A stretch of 35,000 nt of DNA from Tubiluchus corallicola (lineage: Eukaryota; Priapulida; Priapulimorpha; Priapulimorphida; Tubiluchidae). Made by a program: the position numbers and the translations under genes. The stretch is from contig JAQGDQ010001149.1 of NCBI GenBank assembly GCA_030141605.1, forward strand, positions 1 through 35,000, in the 5' to 3' direction. The notes beneath the pieces are model-generated. The model saw nothing but the letters and a program-made list of their open reading frames with translations, did not search any database and was not told where the DNA came from. Shown here in pieces: positions 11,651 to 22,464 of the stretch (within the stretch, counting starts at the first letter, position 1; each line of letters begins with the position of its first letter).

Positions 11651-12706
11651 TTACAACAGCAGATATAATAAATTTAAACAATACATACAATATTTACTAG
11701 CCAATCTGTCGAGGATCATAAACACATAAAGAACGCTACTAATAAAATTGTCCCAAACAACCGCTAATTCATAAACATAGAAAAGGCGGGCTGAGAAAAC
11801 CACACGGCAGTAAATTATAATTATGTAATTATTACAGTGCTTATAATAAAAGTTGCAAAATTCTAATGATTTGATGCTTTTATGGAATTAAATGTTCGTA
11901 ATGCCATTTCTGTGCATAATTTGCATCAAATTTTACAATTTGTTTTTAGACTCATGTAAACTTGTGCCCATTCTAAATGATGATGATATGCACAGCATTA
12001 ATTCTCGGGCAATAAAGTGATTTGAATTCAAATTATGAAGTGAATATCATTATTCAAATGTTGCAAAAAATGAATGCTTGTTCAACGTATAGCAGATCCC
12101 ACGATTATAAAATAATCAGTTCTCTTGCTTTTCGACATGAAAATTTCATGTTGTGATTATTAATACACTACAAATAAATTTCGTCATCTTTTTATTAATT
12201 AAAGTTTCTACCACCAAATTGCCACCTTTAGAAATTTATTCTTGAATGGTTCCTGTAATGCACAGTCTATACAATGTCTACAATTCACCAGTGACCTATT
12301 CTTACAGTCTGTGGTGAGTTTATGATCAGTCCAAGGTCTCCGCTATTGACACTTGATCGTAAATTAGCCAGGTTGACTTCTTCCACTAATTAACACTTAG
12401 CGGACGAGGCACACACCCTTTTCATTATGAAACCTTAATAGCCAGACAGATGGTCAATGCCTGGATGATCATTGCACACCTTGTTAGCAATAATTTCACC
12501 TGTACAGGTGAAGCAATCTGTTACTAAGGGAAATGAATCTGCAGAACAATACCTGTTTGCTCACCTTTCAGTAGGTTCATTAAACTACAATATCAGCAAG
12601 CTGCAGCTCCCTAAACATCTCCTGGGATTAAAATGTCTGTTTTTGCCACGTTATATAATGTTTAAAAATGTCACCTAAACGACATGAAGCTGATTTTTTA
12701 AAATTT
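11651..12706. other. Intronic DNA with no recognised feature
   Basis: AT-rich. A 68-codon plus-strand ORF (12472-12678) has no recognisable domain and no support. Confidence 0.5.
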
Positions 12707-12990
12707 TTAAAGGAAAACAGGATGATTTTTCATAATCCTACTTCATTTGAAGTACAGTAAAAAGTACACAAGTGCACCAAAAGTGCTGTACCAAGGTGTT
12801 TATGATAATTAATAATAGCTTAATAACTTAACTAACGGCCAAAGAGCACAACAAGTAATAAGAACTGAACAAGATTTTAACCAGCACAAACATTCCACGA
12901 CCGTGTTGCACGTGTTTGGTAAAGTGAAAATTGAAGTACAGTGCTACTGTACAACATTCAGTGTAATATGTAAAAACTGGACAAAAAAAC
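12707..12990. mobile_element. Family Y MITE, partial copy
   Basis: Starts at TTAA (12707-12710) followed by AGGAAAACAGGATGATTTTT, the same end as the 21688-22191 copy. Continues through CTTAACTAACGGCC, CGTGTTGCACGTGTTTGG and TTGAAGTACAGTGCTACTGT. The right end is not clear. Confidence 0.7.
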
Positions 12991-14214
12991 TGGACTTAAA
13001 AATATAAACTTCAAGTTTAACGCTGTGCTCACGCATGAGCTCTCCAACGTGTGCACTACGTCACAGCTGAATACCTCTGAATTTAAGTGGCTTTCTTAAT
13101 TGGCTCCACCTTTTAGGTGATAATCTTTACGCGACCTTTGAACTCTATCACGATTCGAAGTCTGTTTGGTAAAATTGTGTCTTTCTGATAATATCTTTTC
13201 ACACATTGTATACTTCAACTTTGTTTATAGCAACACAATCAACAACAAATACACCAAATCAGCAATTCTGCATCAAAACTATAACGTTTGCTGTAGATTA
13301 GTCATTATAAAATTATTTGTGAATTGTAAAAATTTTCGTAAATTTAATTTTCTTTAGTGGTTCTAGATATAAGACACCTGTCCAACCTGCAGAAAATATT
13401 ACATAACGTTCATTACCTAATCGGAACTTTTGCAGTATCTTCAGTGGGCTGTTGGCGTTTGGACACAAAAACATTCTCCGGGTTAATGTCCTCAATTAAC
13501 ACAATTAAAACACAAGAAATTTATTAATTAATTATCAAAGAAACGAGACATCCGAACCACATATTACCCGAACTAGTCATAGATACAGAGAACTAGTCAT
13601 AGATACAGAGAACACAAAGCAATAATCTTTTTCACTGAAAAATCCTTTTACGCGTAGTTTTAAAACTAAATTCTATGCTCATATACAGACAAAAAATGTG
13701 TAGACTATTTACACTGTGCGTGTAAGACCTCTAAACAAGACTTGTCCAATATCTCGTCACACCCAGCCGACTGATAGTAATCTCAACTAACAACAATAGA
13801 ACGGGTTTCTAAATTTCATATTCTCTTTTCACCTGCCATAAATTTTACAATCTATAAAATAGTCGACAAAATTATAATTCAGTAGCAAGTGCAAAATGCC
13901 GGCGGGCAGTGATTGGAAGTGCACCATTTACTCTGCACAGAAGGGGATTGTTGTGCAACGGAAGAAATAGCACATGTCCGCTTATTATAATCTCCCATTT
14001 TGAATAATGTAATAACTGAATCAGGCTTGTATGACAGCTGCAATCATGTGCAGAGAGTTTTAATGATTAAATTGAAAAGGGGAGTTAAATGGCAAGGACG
14101 CTGGAGTGCCTGGAGGGAGGATTTAAAAAGGGAAGGCGATATGCGTGTGTACAGAATACGATAAGTGGTGTTTTGCAAGGTGTCGTAGAAGCTGTGAAAT
14201 ACTGACTCACCCTT
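12991..14214. other. Intronic DNA with one small direct repeat
   Basis: No gene seen. A 20-bp direct repeat (AACTAGTCATAGATACAGAG twice in tandem) lies at 13571-13611. Confidence 0.5.
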
Positions 14215-14425
14215 GACTCATTTATGTACTCGTTCGCTTGCTCACTTATCCACTCACTCATTCACACATTAAGAGGAACATCACTGTTCACAAATATTAA
14301 CCATACTGCTAGTTAACTGAAGAAGGAAGGTTTGGAAAAAGTTTGAGCCAACCAGTATTCGAACCCGCTAAAAGGTCGACTATTGGTCGCACGCCTTGTC
14401 GTTTGAGCTATTTGAAGAATGCAGA
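14215..14425 (-). mobile_element. tRNA-derived SINE (minus strand)
   Basis: On the minus strand, A box TAGCTCAAACG (14410-14400) and B box GGTTCGAATAC (14365-14355) are spaced as in a tRNA. The body runs down to a GAGT-rich end near 14220. It shares TTGGCTCA just after the B box with the SINE next to it. Confidence 0.6.
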
Positions 14426-14429
14426 AGCG

Positions 14430-14665
14430 CAGGACCAAGTCTGAGATCTCAATTTGACTTAGTAATACACGTTCATTCAGAGCCATCTATCCCACGCGAC
14501 TGGGTTTAAATGAGCTCAACAGAGGGCATTGACAAGGAAACATCTCCTTTCTGTATTCTGAGCACACATTTCACAGCAATTAGCCGTTATGAGCCAACCA
14601 GGACTCGAACCTAGATCTTTCCAATTACAATCACTCAATCTGTTGATCAACGGCATGTTTTTCCA
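14430..14665 (-). mobile_element. Second tRNA-derived SINE (minus strand)
   Basis: B box GGTTCGAGTCC at 14611-14601, followed on the minus strand by TGGTTGGCTCATAACGG and a body with CTCAGAATACAGAAAGGAG and CAATGCCCTCTGTTGAGCTC. The A-box region is degenerate. Same orientation and same post-B-box word as the neighbouring SINE. Confidence 0.6.
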
Positions 14666-14824
14666 ATAAAACGCAGCAAACTAAAATCATGTGTTACTAA
14701 CCTTGAGCAGTTTTGAATATTTAAAACGTACAAAAATATTACTCGCACTAGACAATTTACATGCTCTTTTCAAAACGTTTAAAAACCTTTCCCGGTTTCA
14801 ATGCTTAATACAATAAGAAAATGC

Positions 14825-15439
14825 TTAAAGGACAAGAAAAGGGATACCTCAAGTAGGTTTTAGAAAAATCGCCTTAAAAATTATATTACTTTATAGCAGT
14901 TTTATGCGTATATCGTACTCGCGTTGAAAGGAATTTTATTTGTTTTCATTTTAAATCTTCCGCAATACTGTTCTGAAGTCGCCATTACATGACGTCACTT
15001 ACGCACACGTGAATTAGGGGAAGAAAATCAAATGTTAAATTATGTCCCAAAAAACTTTCTATGCAAAGTTATATTACGTAGCATTTTGTTTACCTGCTTG
15101 AAAGATATACGTAACTAGAAACAATAACTTAAAATGTTTGTGCCAATTGGTAAAATATCGGTGACTCACCCTCCAGGGGGCGCCACTCACTAACCAAAAA
15201 AAAAACAGTTTTAATCTTATTGACAAGATACAGTAATTTCAAACTTTACTCAGTGTTAACTAAATCCATAAAAATGGCTGCGCGCCTAACGGTGATCACG
15301 GGAGTTTAAATTTACACGCTTTATACAGCGTTACGGCCGATGCAAGTCCTGCATGCAAAAAGGAAGTATGTAAGTGGTATAAAATTTCAAGACGATTTTT
15401 TTAAGCTTTACGTAAGTGGAGGGTTTTCTTGTGCTTTAA
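14825..15439. mobile_element. Family X MITE, copy 2 (TTAA-flanked, most complete)
   Basis: 615 bp between TTAA at 14825-14828 and 15436-15439. Terminal inverted repeats AGGACAAGAAAA and AGCACAAGAAAA (reverse complement of the right end) match at 11 of 12 positions. The interior matches copies 1, 3 and 4. It contains TGACGTCA at 14990 and a CTCF-like word at 15169-15186. No transposase. Confidence 0.8.
15169..15186 (+). promoter_or_regulatory. CTCF-like motif inside MITE X2
   Basis: CCCTCCAGGGGGCGCCAC closely follows the core of the bilaterian CTCF motif (CC..CAGGGGGC). Copy 3 (25858-25866) keeps only the CCCTGGAGGG part. Binding is not shown; the match may be chance. Confidence 0.25.
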
Positions 15440-15863
15440 TTTTGCAGGTAAAATGGTCATTTCAGTAATTTATACACGCGTTGTATGGTCATTAACGAAG
15501 GGCGTAGTGTCCATAAATGCGCAAATTTTAAGGTTTCCTAAGGCGTTTACAACTAGACGCTACAAGCAGACAATTTACATGCTGAAAACAAGGAATAATT
15601 GTGTCATCTAAGATAAAAAACATGATTTCATTGTTCTAGGTGAAATCGTCCCATCCCATCTCATCTCACCTCACATTTCTGCTTTTTGCTACTGACACGT
15701 GTTTAACATGAGTAATTCGTTGTTTTCAGTCTAAATGGACGATTTGGAGATGTTACCCCACATTGGTAAACTGATATTATCCTAATATACGTAATATGAG
15801 GCACTAAAGTACCTTATATAATCGTAATAATAGTGAATAAATGATAATAGTGATAATTTTTAC

Positions 15864-16126
15864 CAAGACTGTTGTCGCTGCTCGTCGGAAATGACGTCAG
15901 CATTTTGCTCGGTTTCCGTGGACCGTTGGTAACTGGAGATATCTGCTCGTCAAAATGCGTCTCTTTCATTGGCTTGTTGTCGTCGGTAGATTCCGCCCGA
16001 CATCGTAAAAAATCGTCGAAGGAGATCCGACTATTGTCACCGAATCCCAGCTGCCGAAGCTGATGTAGAATTTCGTCCAGGGCTTCTTCCATATTGACCT
16101 TTTTACAGATGACCGTTAAATCATTA
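15864..16126 (-). CDS. MCC: MCC homologue, internal exon with EF-hand region
   Basis: Internal coding exon of a homologue of MCC (colorectal mutant cancer protein), a large coiled-coil scaffold protein linked to Wnt/NF-kB signalling and cell polarity. Reading on the minus strand, an acceptor ending TTTATTTCAG lies just above 16126 and a donor GTAAAAAT starts at 15863. The exon holds one leading base, 87 codons and one trailing base. The first residues (NDLTVICKKVNMEEALDEIL) and the later SFPTSSDNSL match, from my memory of the family, the N-terminal region found only in the long EF-hand isoform of vertebrate MCC, which has NDL..VC..LNMEE and SWPTSSDNSLG in the same order. The EF-hand-like loop lies at residues 28-40 (GFGDNSRISFDDF). 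The ATG at 16092 is an internal methionine, not the start; the frame is open up to the acceptor. The preceding exon should end in the first half of the EF-hand region and was not found. Confidence 0.88.
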
Positions 16127-17344
16127 CTGAAATAAACAAATGAATTGAAATTAGTAGATCAATCAGGATTTTTACTCGAATGGCAGTGAGGTAAAAATAC
16201 ACATGTCCACATGCCCAAGACAAACGCATGCGCAGTACATAGCGAACGGAAAATGACGCCATTTTGATTAGTCAATTTTCGGTTGGTTTAAAACTTAAAT
16301 TAAATTTCATTGGTTCAAAACTAATTCGTAAAACAAAGATAATAGCCAACACCTACGCAAGCAAAGACAAGGCTTTTGTTCAGACAAAAACATCTGCAAC
16401 GTTCGATCAATTCATTTTAAATTGAAATTTTAGGCTTTAAGCTGCACCACCAGTGCTGTCACCACTCAATTTACAACCAGACTGAAAGTTGCATAACTCC
16501 GTAATGATGAACAGACAAATCGGCCATTCAGGTGTTCACTTTTGCCCAAATAGTTTGCTTTAAATTAATCAATTAATAAGTTATTAGTTATTAATTTAGT
16601 TAGTTAGTCATTAAATAAATTAATTAATTACTAATTAATGTGCACAAAACCTGTACAAAAGTGACCTATACAACTAAAGCAGATCACGTAAACTGAACTC
16701 AAAGCTTACTTCACATAGTTCCGTGCACTTTTACTAATTCTACTTGACTATATTTTCAACTATGCATTCGGTAAAACCATTATAATGCACAAGTTCACGT
16801 TACAATGTTAGACAGTGTCATTGTCAGATAAGTTCTAGATAAACGCGTTGATAGTACTGAAATACAAGCCTGGGAATTTAGAGAGTGAAACACAATAAAA
16901 AAAGCTTGAAATTAACTTGAGAGCAACCTGTTTTAACCAGAGATCTTATCTTTCGTTGTTGTCCAAAAAATTCTTTCATTCGCGCCGTTTCTCGCAGAAT
17001 GGCCAGAGCTGCTTTTCAGCGTCGACGAGTGAAAGTCAAGACGTCAAAGAAATACTGAAAATTATTGTGGTCTATATTGGTATAGCAAGACTATTCAGTA
17101 GAGGATTAAGAAAAGTCATGTCAACTGAAATGTATAGCTCTTTGTGTATTTATGAATACAATGCGTGAATGGCAGTTTTGTCTACACGGGTTTCTATCCC
17201 GCCTGTTCACTTTTCTGCAGACTTTAATTCTGTTTTCAGTATTGAGGACGTTTTGCACAATTTTAGTTTTTGAACAAACCTAGTATAATAAGATTTTAGA
17301 ATCAGATTACTAAAATGCGCAAGGCATGCAACAAGCTCATAGAT
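16127..17344. other. Presumed MCC upstream intron, no feature recognised
   Basis: Sequence just upstream of the MCC acceptor. It includes an AATTAATT-rich low-complexity patch (16560-16640). A frame around 16917-17168 shows no recognisable domain. The first EF-hand exon was not found here. Confidence 0.45.
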
Positions 17345-17660
17345 TAATTCCAGATCTAGGTTTAGCGTGTCCGCTTTCCGTCTGGGAGGTCGTGAGTTCG
17401 ATACAGCGGCCGGGTCATAGCAAAGACTTTAAACACGCTGTTGCCCTGTCTGACGCATGATATATAGGGTAAAAGTGGAGTGATAATAGTCTCTGTTACG
17501 TAGTTGTAGATTGTTATTTACAGTCGGTCCAAAAGCTTTTTGGAGCTTATGTTAATTGTTCATCCAAAAAGCGAACTTTGAATAAAGATTATTATTATTC
17601 TCATCATCATCATCATCATCATCATCATCGCCATCATCATCATTATCATCATTATTATAA
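17345..17660 (+). mobile_element. tRNA-derived SINE with ATT/CAT tail
   Basis: B box-like GTGAGTTCGATAC at 17392-17404, followed by CGGCCGGGTCATAGCAAAGA and CTTTAAA, a body arrangement common to invertebrate tRNA-derived SINEs. The 3' end reads GAATAAAGATTATTATTATT, then a (CAT)n tract at 17601-17660. The A box is weak. Confidence 0.6.
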
Positions 17661-17739
17661 CTATTACCTTTCATTCGGATTTCAATGTCCCTATTAACAT
17701 ACATTCTATTAAAGTACACATACAGTAAATTGCCTGCTA

Positions 17740-17910
17740 GGGTGTTCGACATTAGGGACGGGATCGAGGTTCGAGTCGGGATCAAAGGTGCGGGATTGGG
17801 GTTCGGGATGCTGAGATCGGGATCAAGTGGTTGGGATCGAAGTTCGGGTCGAGACAAAATGTCGGGATTAAGGTTCGTAATTTGAAGAAAGTTTGGGATC
17901 CAGGCTCTAG
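17740..17910. repeat. Degenerate GGGATC/GGTTCGGG repeat
   Basis: A G-rich patch in which variants of GGGATCGAGGTTCGGGTC recur about eight times with irregular spacing. Long ORFs across it are likely by-products. Confidence 0.6.
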
Positions 17911-18117
17911 GAGTCGTGATCATAACGACCCAAATCGCGAATATCCCTTCTTCCTGCAACATGGATTTGGTAACGAACCACTTATTTCTGGCACAAAACT
18001 GAAAATACGTCCAATACTTTCATGCCATTGAAACAATTTTTAGCTAGAATTTTGAACAGTTATGAGCAGCAAACTTGCATAAGGCAACCTCACCAAGTAC
18101 ACTGTGAGCAAGTTCTG

Positions 18118-18172
18118 TAACATCTACATCATCTACAACATCTACATCATCTACATCATCTACATCATCGCA
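18118..18172. repeat. CATCTA microsatellite
   Basis: ACATCTACATCATCTACA-type 9-bp units, about six copies. Confidence 0.85.
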
Positions 18173-18669
18173 GATTAACGATTACCAAGCGCTCGTGTCA
18201 CGTGCCGTTTAATTTCTTCCGCAAGAAGCCAAGCTGAATTCATCGCCGGGACAACGAAGCTCTTATTACCGTTATCAGTGATGATCATTCCCTAGTCTGC
18301 GTGAGATCCAGCATAAGCTGCTTATAGAATGACAACATTTACACAAAGGAAGTCGAGTTTTTAGCGTGATTTAGACTGACAGCGTGCAAAAAGCAGTAAA
18401 CCAACAGGGAAAACTGATAAGTGAGTTGGGAACGGTAGACATAAGTTAAGTCGGTACAGCTGAGGGCACCTCATTAAGATAAAAAATGTAGCTACGTTAT
18501 GCGAATTACATAGAACAGTTAATCATAAGACAAAGCGGCCTTCTCTCTCACGCTTTTCGCCTTGGTTACTAAAAAACGGGTAATTTAGGAATCTCGGATA
18601 TTCAGCGCTTCTCCCCTTTTAAAGTATCAAATTTTCCTTCAATATTTCCGCCCTTTCTTTACAACCACT

Positions 18670-19531
18670 TGGATCTTTCAAAGTCTAGGCCTATCAAGTA
18701 GTTTTAGCTGACGATCTTTCAAGTTCTAGGCCTTACAAGTAGTTTTAGCTGACGATCATTCAAGATCTAGGCCTTACAAGTAGTTTCAGCTGACGATCTT
18801 TCAAAGTCTAGGCCTTACAAGTAGTTTTAGCTGACGATCATTCAAGATCTAGGCCTTACAAGTAGTTTTAGCTGACGATCTTTCAAGATCTAGGCCTTAC
18901 AAGTTGTTTCAGCTGACGATCTTTCAAGATCTAGGCCTTACAAGTAGTTTTAGCTGACGATCATTCAAGATCTGGGCCTCACAAGTAGTTTCAGCTGACG
19001 ATCTTTCAAAGTCTAGGCCTAACAAGTAGTTTTAGCTGACGATCATTCAAGATCTAGGCCTTACAAGTAGTTTTAGCTGACGATCATTCAAGATCTAGGC
19101 CTTACAAGTAGTTTAGCTGACGATCTTTCAAGATCTAGGCCTTACAAGTAGTTTCAGCTGACGATCTTTCAAGATCTGGGTTTACAAGTAGTTTCAGCTG
19201 ACGATCTTTCAAGATCTAGGCCTAATAAGTAGTTTCAGCTGACGATCTTTCAAGATCTAGGCCTAACAAGTTGTTTCAGCTGACGATCTTTCAAGATCTA
19301 GGCCCAACAAGTAGTTTTAGCTGACGATCTTTCAAGATCTAGGCTTAACCAGTAGTTTCAGCTGATGATTTTTCAAGATCTAGGCCTAATAAGTAGTTTC
19401 AGCTGACGATCTTTGAAGATCTAGGCGTAACAAGTAGTTTCAGCTGACGATCTTTCAAGATCTGGGCCTAACAAGTAGTTTCAGCTGACGATCTTTCAAG
19501 ATCTGGGCCTAACAAGTAGTTTTAGCTGACG
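18670..19531. repeat. 41-bp minisatellite, about 21 copies
   Basis: Regular 41-bp unit containing CTTTCAAGATCTAGGCCT, TACAAGTAGTTTTAGC and TGACGAT. Each unit carries three six-base palindromes (AGATCT, AGGCCT and, in about half of them, CAGCTG). Units differ at a few fixed positions (TTTTAG/TTTCAG, CTTTC/CATTC, TTAC/TAAC), and the variants are interspersed. There is no unique spacer between units. Confidence 0.95.
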
Positions 19532-21385
19532 AAATCCGTGAAGTACGAAAGCTCCTGGAAAAATAAAAGTTTTTGAGATTTAAATGGACCTCTGTCCCTT
19601 TTATGATTATGACCTCGGCAAATTTCAGAAGAGCACTGTCTTACCTTAGATCAGTTAAGCCTTTTCAAGAAACTTGATAATTAAGTTATAATCTATGGTG
19701 GAATATATTAGCTCCTAATTTTAGCCACCAATTAAGAGGCCACATAATACGAAAAAAAACACGTGGAGCTTACAAGAACAAGCCCACACAAACATGAATA
19801 AAATCAATAATTCAGCAAAGAAATGTGAGCAAACCACAAGTACAAACCGCCCCAAGGTCAAATGTCAAATAATCTTGGTTTTGAGCAGAAGAATAATCAC
19901 ACACAGAGGAGTTTCACCAAACCTACAAATTACGGACACGCCACAAGCTGTTAAACATAATACTGAGCCTCTCGGCTATTATAGCCTTTTATGTGCAAAG
20001 TGAAAAATCGAAAGGTATTCATTTCGGGTGCTTGAGGTTAATGACGTCACCGGACACCAGTAAAACAGCGTTACAACATGTACGCATAGCTCAAATACTA
20101 TGTTACTACGTTCATAACATACTCAATATGTAATGTAGATTATACGCATCGCAACACTTGTATTATAGTTACATACTTTGCTTCTAACTGCCCACATAAC
20201 ACAAGATCTACAACAAATCATTAATTTGGTAATACATTACTTTATATTACGCAAGTCTTTGTTAAACTCAAGTAACACGTTCATGCAAGTCCTTTGCAAG
20301 GGCCCGAAGGACCCAGGTGTGGGCTTTATAATTGACTACAACAGCGCATGCGCGTAGTTGCATACATCATTGTATGAGTTAATGCCAATTAATATCATTA
20401 TAATATAAAATTGATATCAACCGAAATCGAATTTTTGCGCAGCCATCCATGCAAAACGGTTTCTTCTTTGTTTTCTGAAGATCTCGTTCAAATTCGACGC
20501 ACCGCTATTATAAATTCACCACGAGACACCCGCGCCACAAGCCACTTCACAACACTCTTAAATTAGGCATGAAATAGGGGCTTTTTACTGCATCCTCGTG
20601 TACAAGCGGCTAATAGAGGGCGCGATTGTCCAGCTGACACTTAACAGGGCACCGTTTTAAGATGAAAAGTACCGCCACAGGAAATAACTAGCTTAATCTG
20701 GAGTAATTTTGACAGCTCTAATTGAGAATGCGCCAAGATTTTCTCAGGCATAATGTCTGGCATAGAAAACCGTTGATAAGCCCGCTTTGTGGTATCCTAA
20801 ATTCTGGATAAATGGAATATTTCAAGAGCTCATAGAAACCTACAACATTCGATGACATCATCAAAACAAATCATTAGCAACTTAGCTTCAAATTCCCCCC
20901 GAAATAATTTAGAGCTCCTGATCGCATGAATAACTGAAATTTGAAGTTTCGAATTATTGCTAATTATTCTTTTTTTACTAAATTATTAGCAATCTGTTTA
21001 CAGGCACAGTTCGCCTTCAAAATTTGGCTTACGGAAACTAAATTGTGTGCCTCCTCCTTGTAAGTTAATGTTGTCGAAGTTAAATAGTTAAAATCCACAA
21101 ATACTGCAATAATATTTCATTTTTCTAGGTTAGAATGTTACTAACTTTGCTAATCAACAAAAATTGCAATTGTATACAGTAAAGTGCGCTTAAATAACCT
21201 CATCTATTTGTTGATACAATGTAGATGTATACGGTAATTTTTCAATGTGTAATGAGTAGTTTTGTATATAGGACTAGTAAAGTTTATGTGCTAAGCGCAA
21301 AGTGATTTTCTAAATATTTGTTAGCTAAAGTACTGTATTTATTTATGACAAATACGAAAATTTATACTTCTGAAATATATCGGCC
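19532..21385. other. Long stretch with no recognised gene
   Basis: AT-rich, with a GC-richer island around 20280-20670. Contains GCGCATGCGCG at 20344-20354 and TGACGTCA at 20042-20049. No repeat from elsewhere in the window was recognised. Confidence 0.45.
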
Positions 21386-21435
21386 TGCAAGTAGAGGCCT
21401 TGTTTGTATATACCAATTTGTATTCACGCAATAAA

Positions 21436-21502
<67 letters not shown>

Positions 21503-21513
21503 CATCATCATCA
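21386..21513 (+). repeat. Retroelement-like tail with (AAT)n and (CAT)n
   Basis: TTTGTATTCACGCAATAAAG runs into about 22 AAT units (21438-21502) and a few ATC units. An AATAAA followed by a simple repeat suggests an old retroposon 3' end. No upstream body was recognised. Confidence 0.6.
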
Positions 21514-21687
21514 TCCCAAAGTTTCTGAAGTGGGAAGACATATTGAATTGATAACCCGATTAACATGGAATAAAATGAGCTCGAAGTTGGGAAATTTGCA
21601 AGCACGTTTTAATCAACTTGCTTTTAAACCTCATTATGACCTTGACCACTGGTCATCCCCTTAAAATGCATGTCAAGTAGAAAAACG

Positions 21688-22191
21688 TTAAAGTAAAACT
21701 GGACCAAATCTTAAACTGTAAGACAAAACAATATACTCTTTAAAATATTAAAAGGTAACACACTATTTTTTTTCAAAAATGACTTACGTGAAAGAATTAT
21801 TACCACACAAACACAATTTCACGTTCTCGCCATTAGTTCTTCCCTGTTACATGCATTTCGCCATTTGCTAGTACGGCGGTAAATAGGAAATTTGAATTTT
21901 TATCTTAAAACTTGCCGTGTTTTAGTACAACACACTGAATCTCTTATAGTAACACTGTACTTCAATTTTAGCTTTCGCAAACACATGCAACACGCTCACT
22001 TAATGTTTTTGATGTTGAAAATTATGTTAGTTTGTGATGTCATCAATAGTTGGGCTCGCCCGTCGCTAATCAAGTTTTTAATCTATTATTTAAAGATCAG
22101 AAACACTTTTGCTGTATTATTGTTGTTAAAATGTATACTTTTTACCGTACTGGAAAATGGGATAGTATGTAAAAATTCATCCTGCCTTTAA
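21688..22191. mobile_element. Family Y MITE, complete copy
   Basis: 504 bp between TTAA at 21688-21691 and 22188-22191; both sides read ACGTTAAAG outward-in. Ends are AGTAAAACTGGACC and, on the other strand, AGGCAGGATGA, imperfectly inverted. Homologous to 3875-4450 in reverse orientation and to 12707-12990. The 99-codon ORF inside appears to be incidental. Confidence 0.8.
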
Positions 22192-22210
22192 CGTTGCTAG
22201 TCAGTTGACA

Positions 22211-22408
22211 TTAGCATCTGCCATCGCATACCGACCACAATGGATAGACAAACGGCAAAGCAAAACTTGTTATCGTGACCTTTGTTTTTTGCTCCATCAT
22301 AGTTGTTGCATATAAAACCTCCTGGATGGATCCTAGTTCAACAGATTCACGCAATTCGGTGCCAGCACAGATCCAACCACTTTTTAGATTGATGGATTGG
22401 ATGTGACC
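22211..22408 (-). CDS. Candidate terminal exon, unknown protein
   Basis: On the minus strand a pyrimidine-rich acceptor, CTATTGTTCTATGCCTCAG, is followed by 65 codons to a TAA. The peptide begins VTGHIQSINLKSGWICAGTE and contains ESVELGSIQEVLYATTMMEQ and KVTIT. The composition is balanced and unlike the repeat-derived frames, so it may be real coding sequence or a gene relic. I do not recognise the family. The stop lies about 20 bp from the TTAA end of the MITE at 21688-22191. No polyadenylation signal is obvious next to the stop. Confidence 0.3.
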   Translation of the reverse strand, partial: GHIQSINLKSGWICAGTELRESVELGSIQEVLYATTMMEQKTKVTITSFALPFVYPLWSVCDGRC

Positions 22409-22464
22409 TGTGACCTGAGGCATAGAACAATAGCTAGACTGTGACTAGACGAAATAGGAGTCAT

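Larger units (their letters stand above)
6021..15863 (-). other. MCC: MCC intron (9,843 bp)
   Basis: Sequence between the two MCC exons, bounded by donor GTAAAAAT (15863) and acceptor CCCGTTACAG (6021) on the minus strand. It holds two kinds of SINE, at least four MITE-type repeats, two LINE relics, a hexanucleotide array and a 114-bp triplication, described separately. No further exon is expected because the flanking exon ends join directly in the protein. Confidence 0.85.

Noticed and set aside
15872-16063. 63-codon plus-strand ORF
   Set aside because: Shadow of the other MCC exon.
16917-17168. 83-codon plus-strand ORF and an alternative frame with basic residues (RRRVKVKTSKK)
   Set aside because: No recognisable domain, no matching splice sites, and minus-strand frames do not continue MCC.
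17552-17962. 136-codon minus-strand ORF with a poly-D run
   Set aside because: Covers a (CAT)n tract and a degenerate GGGATC repeat; composition is set by those repeats.
18670-19531. Possible CRISPR array (regular 41-bp spacing)
   Set aside because: Units are contiguous near-identical repeats with no unique spacers, in an animal genome; a minisatellite.
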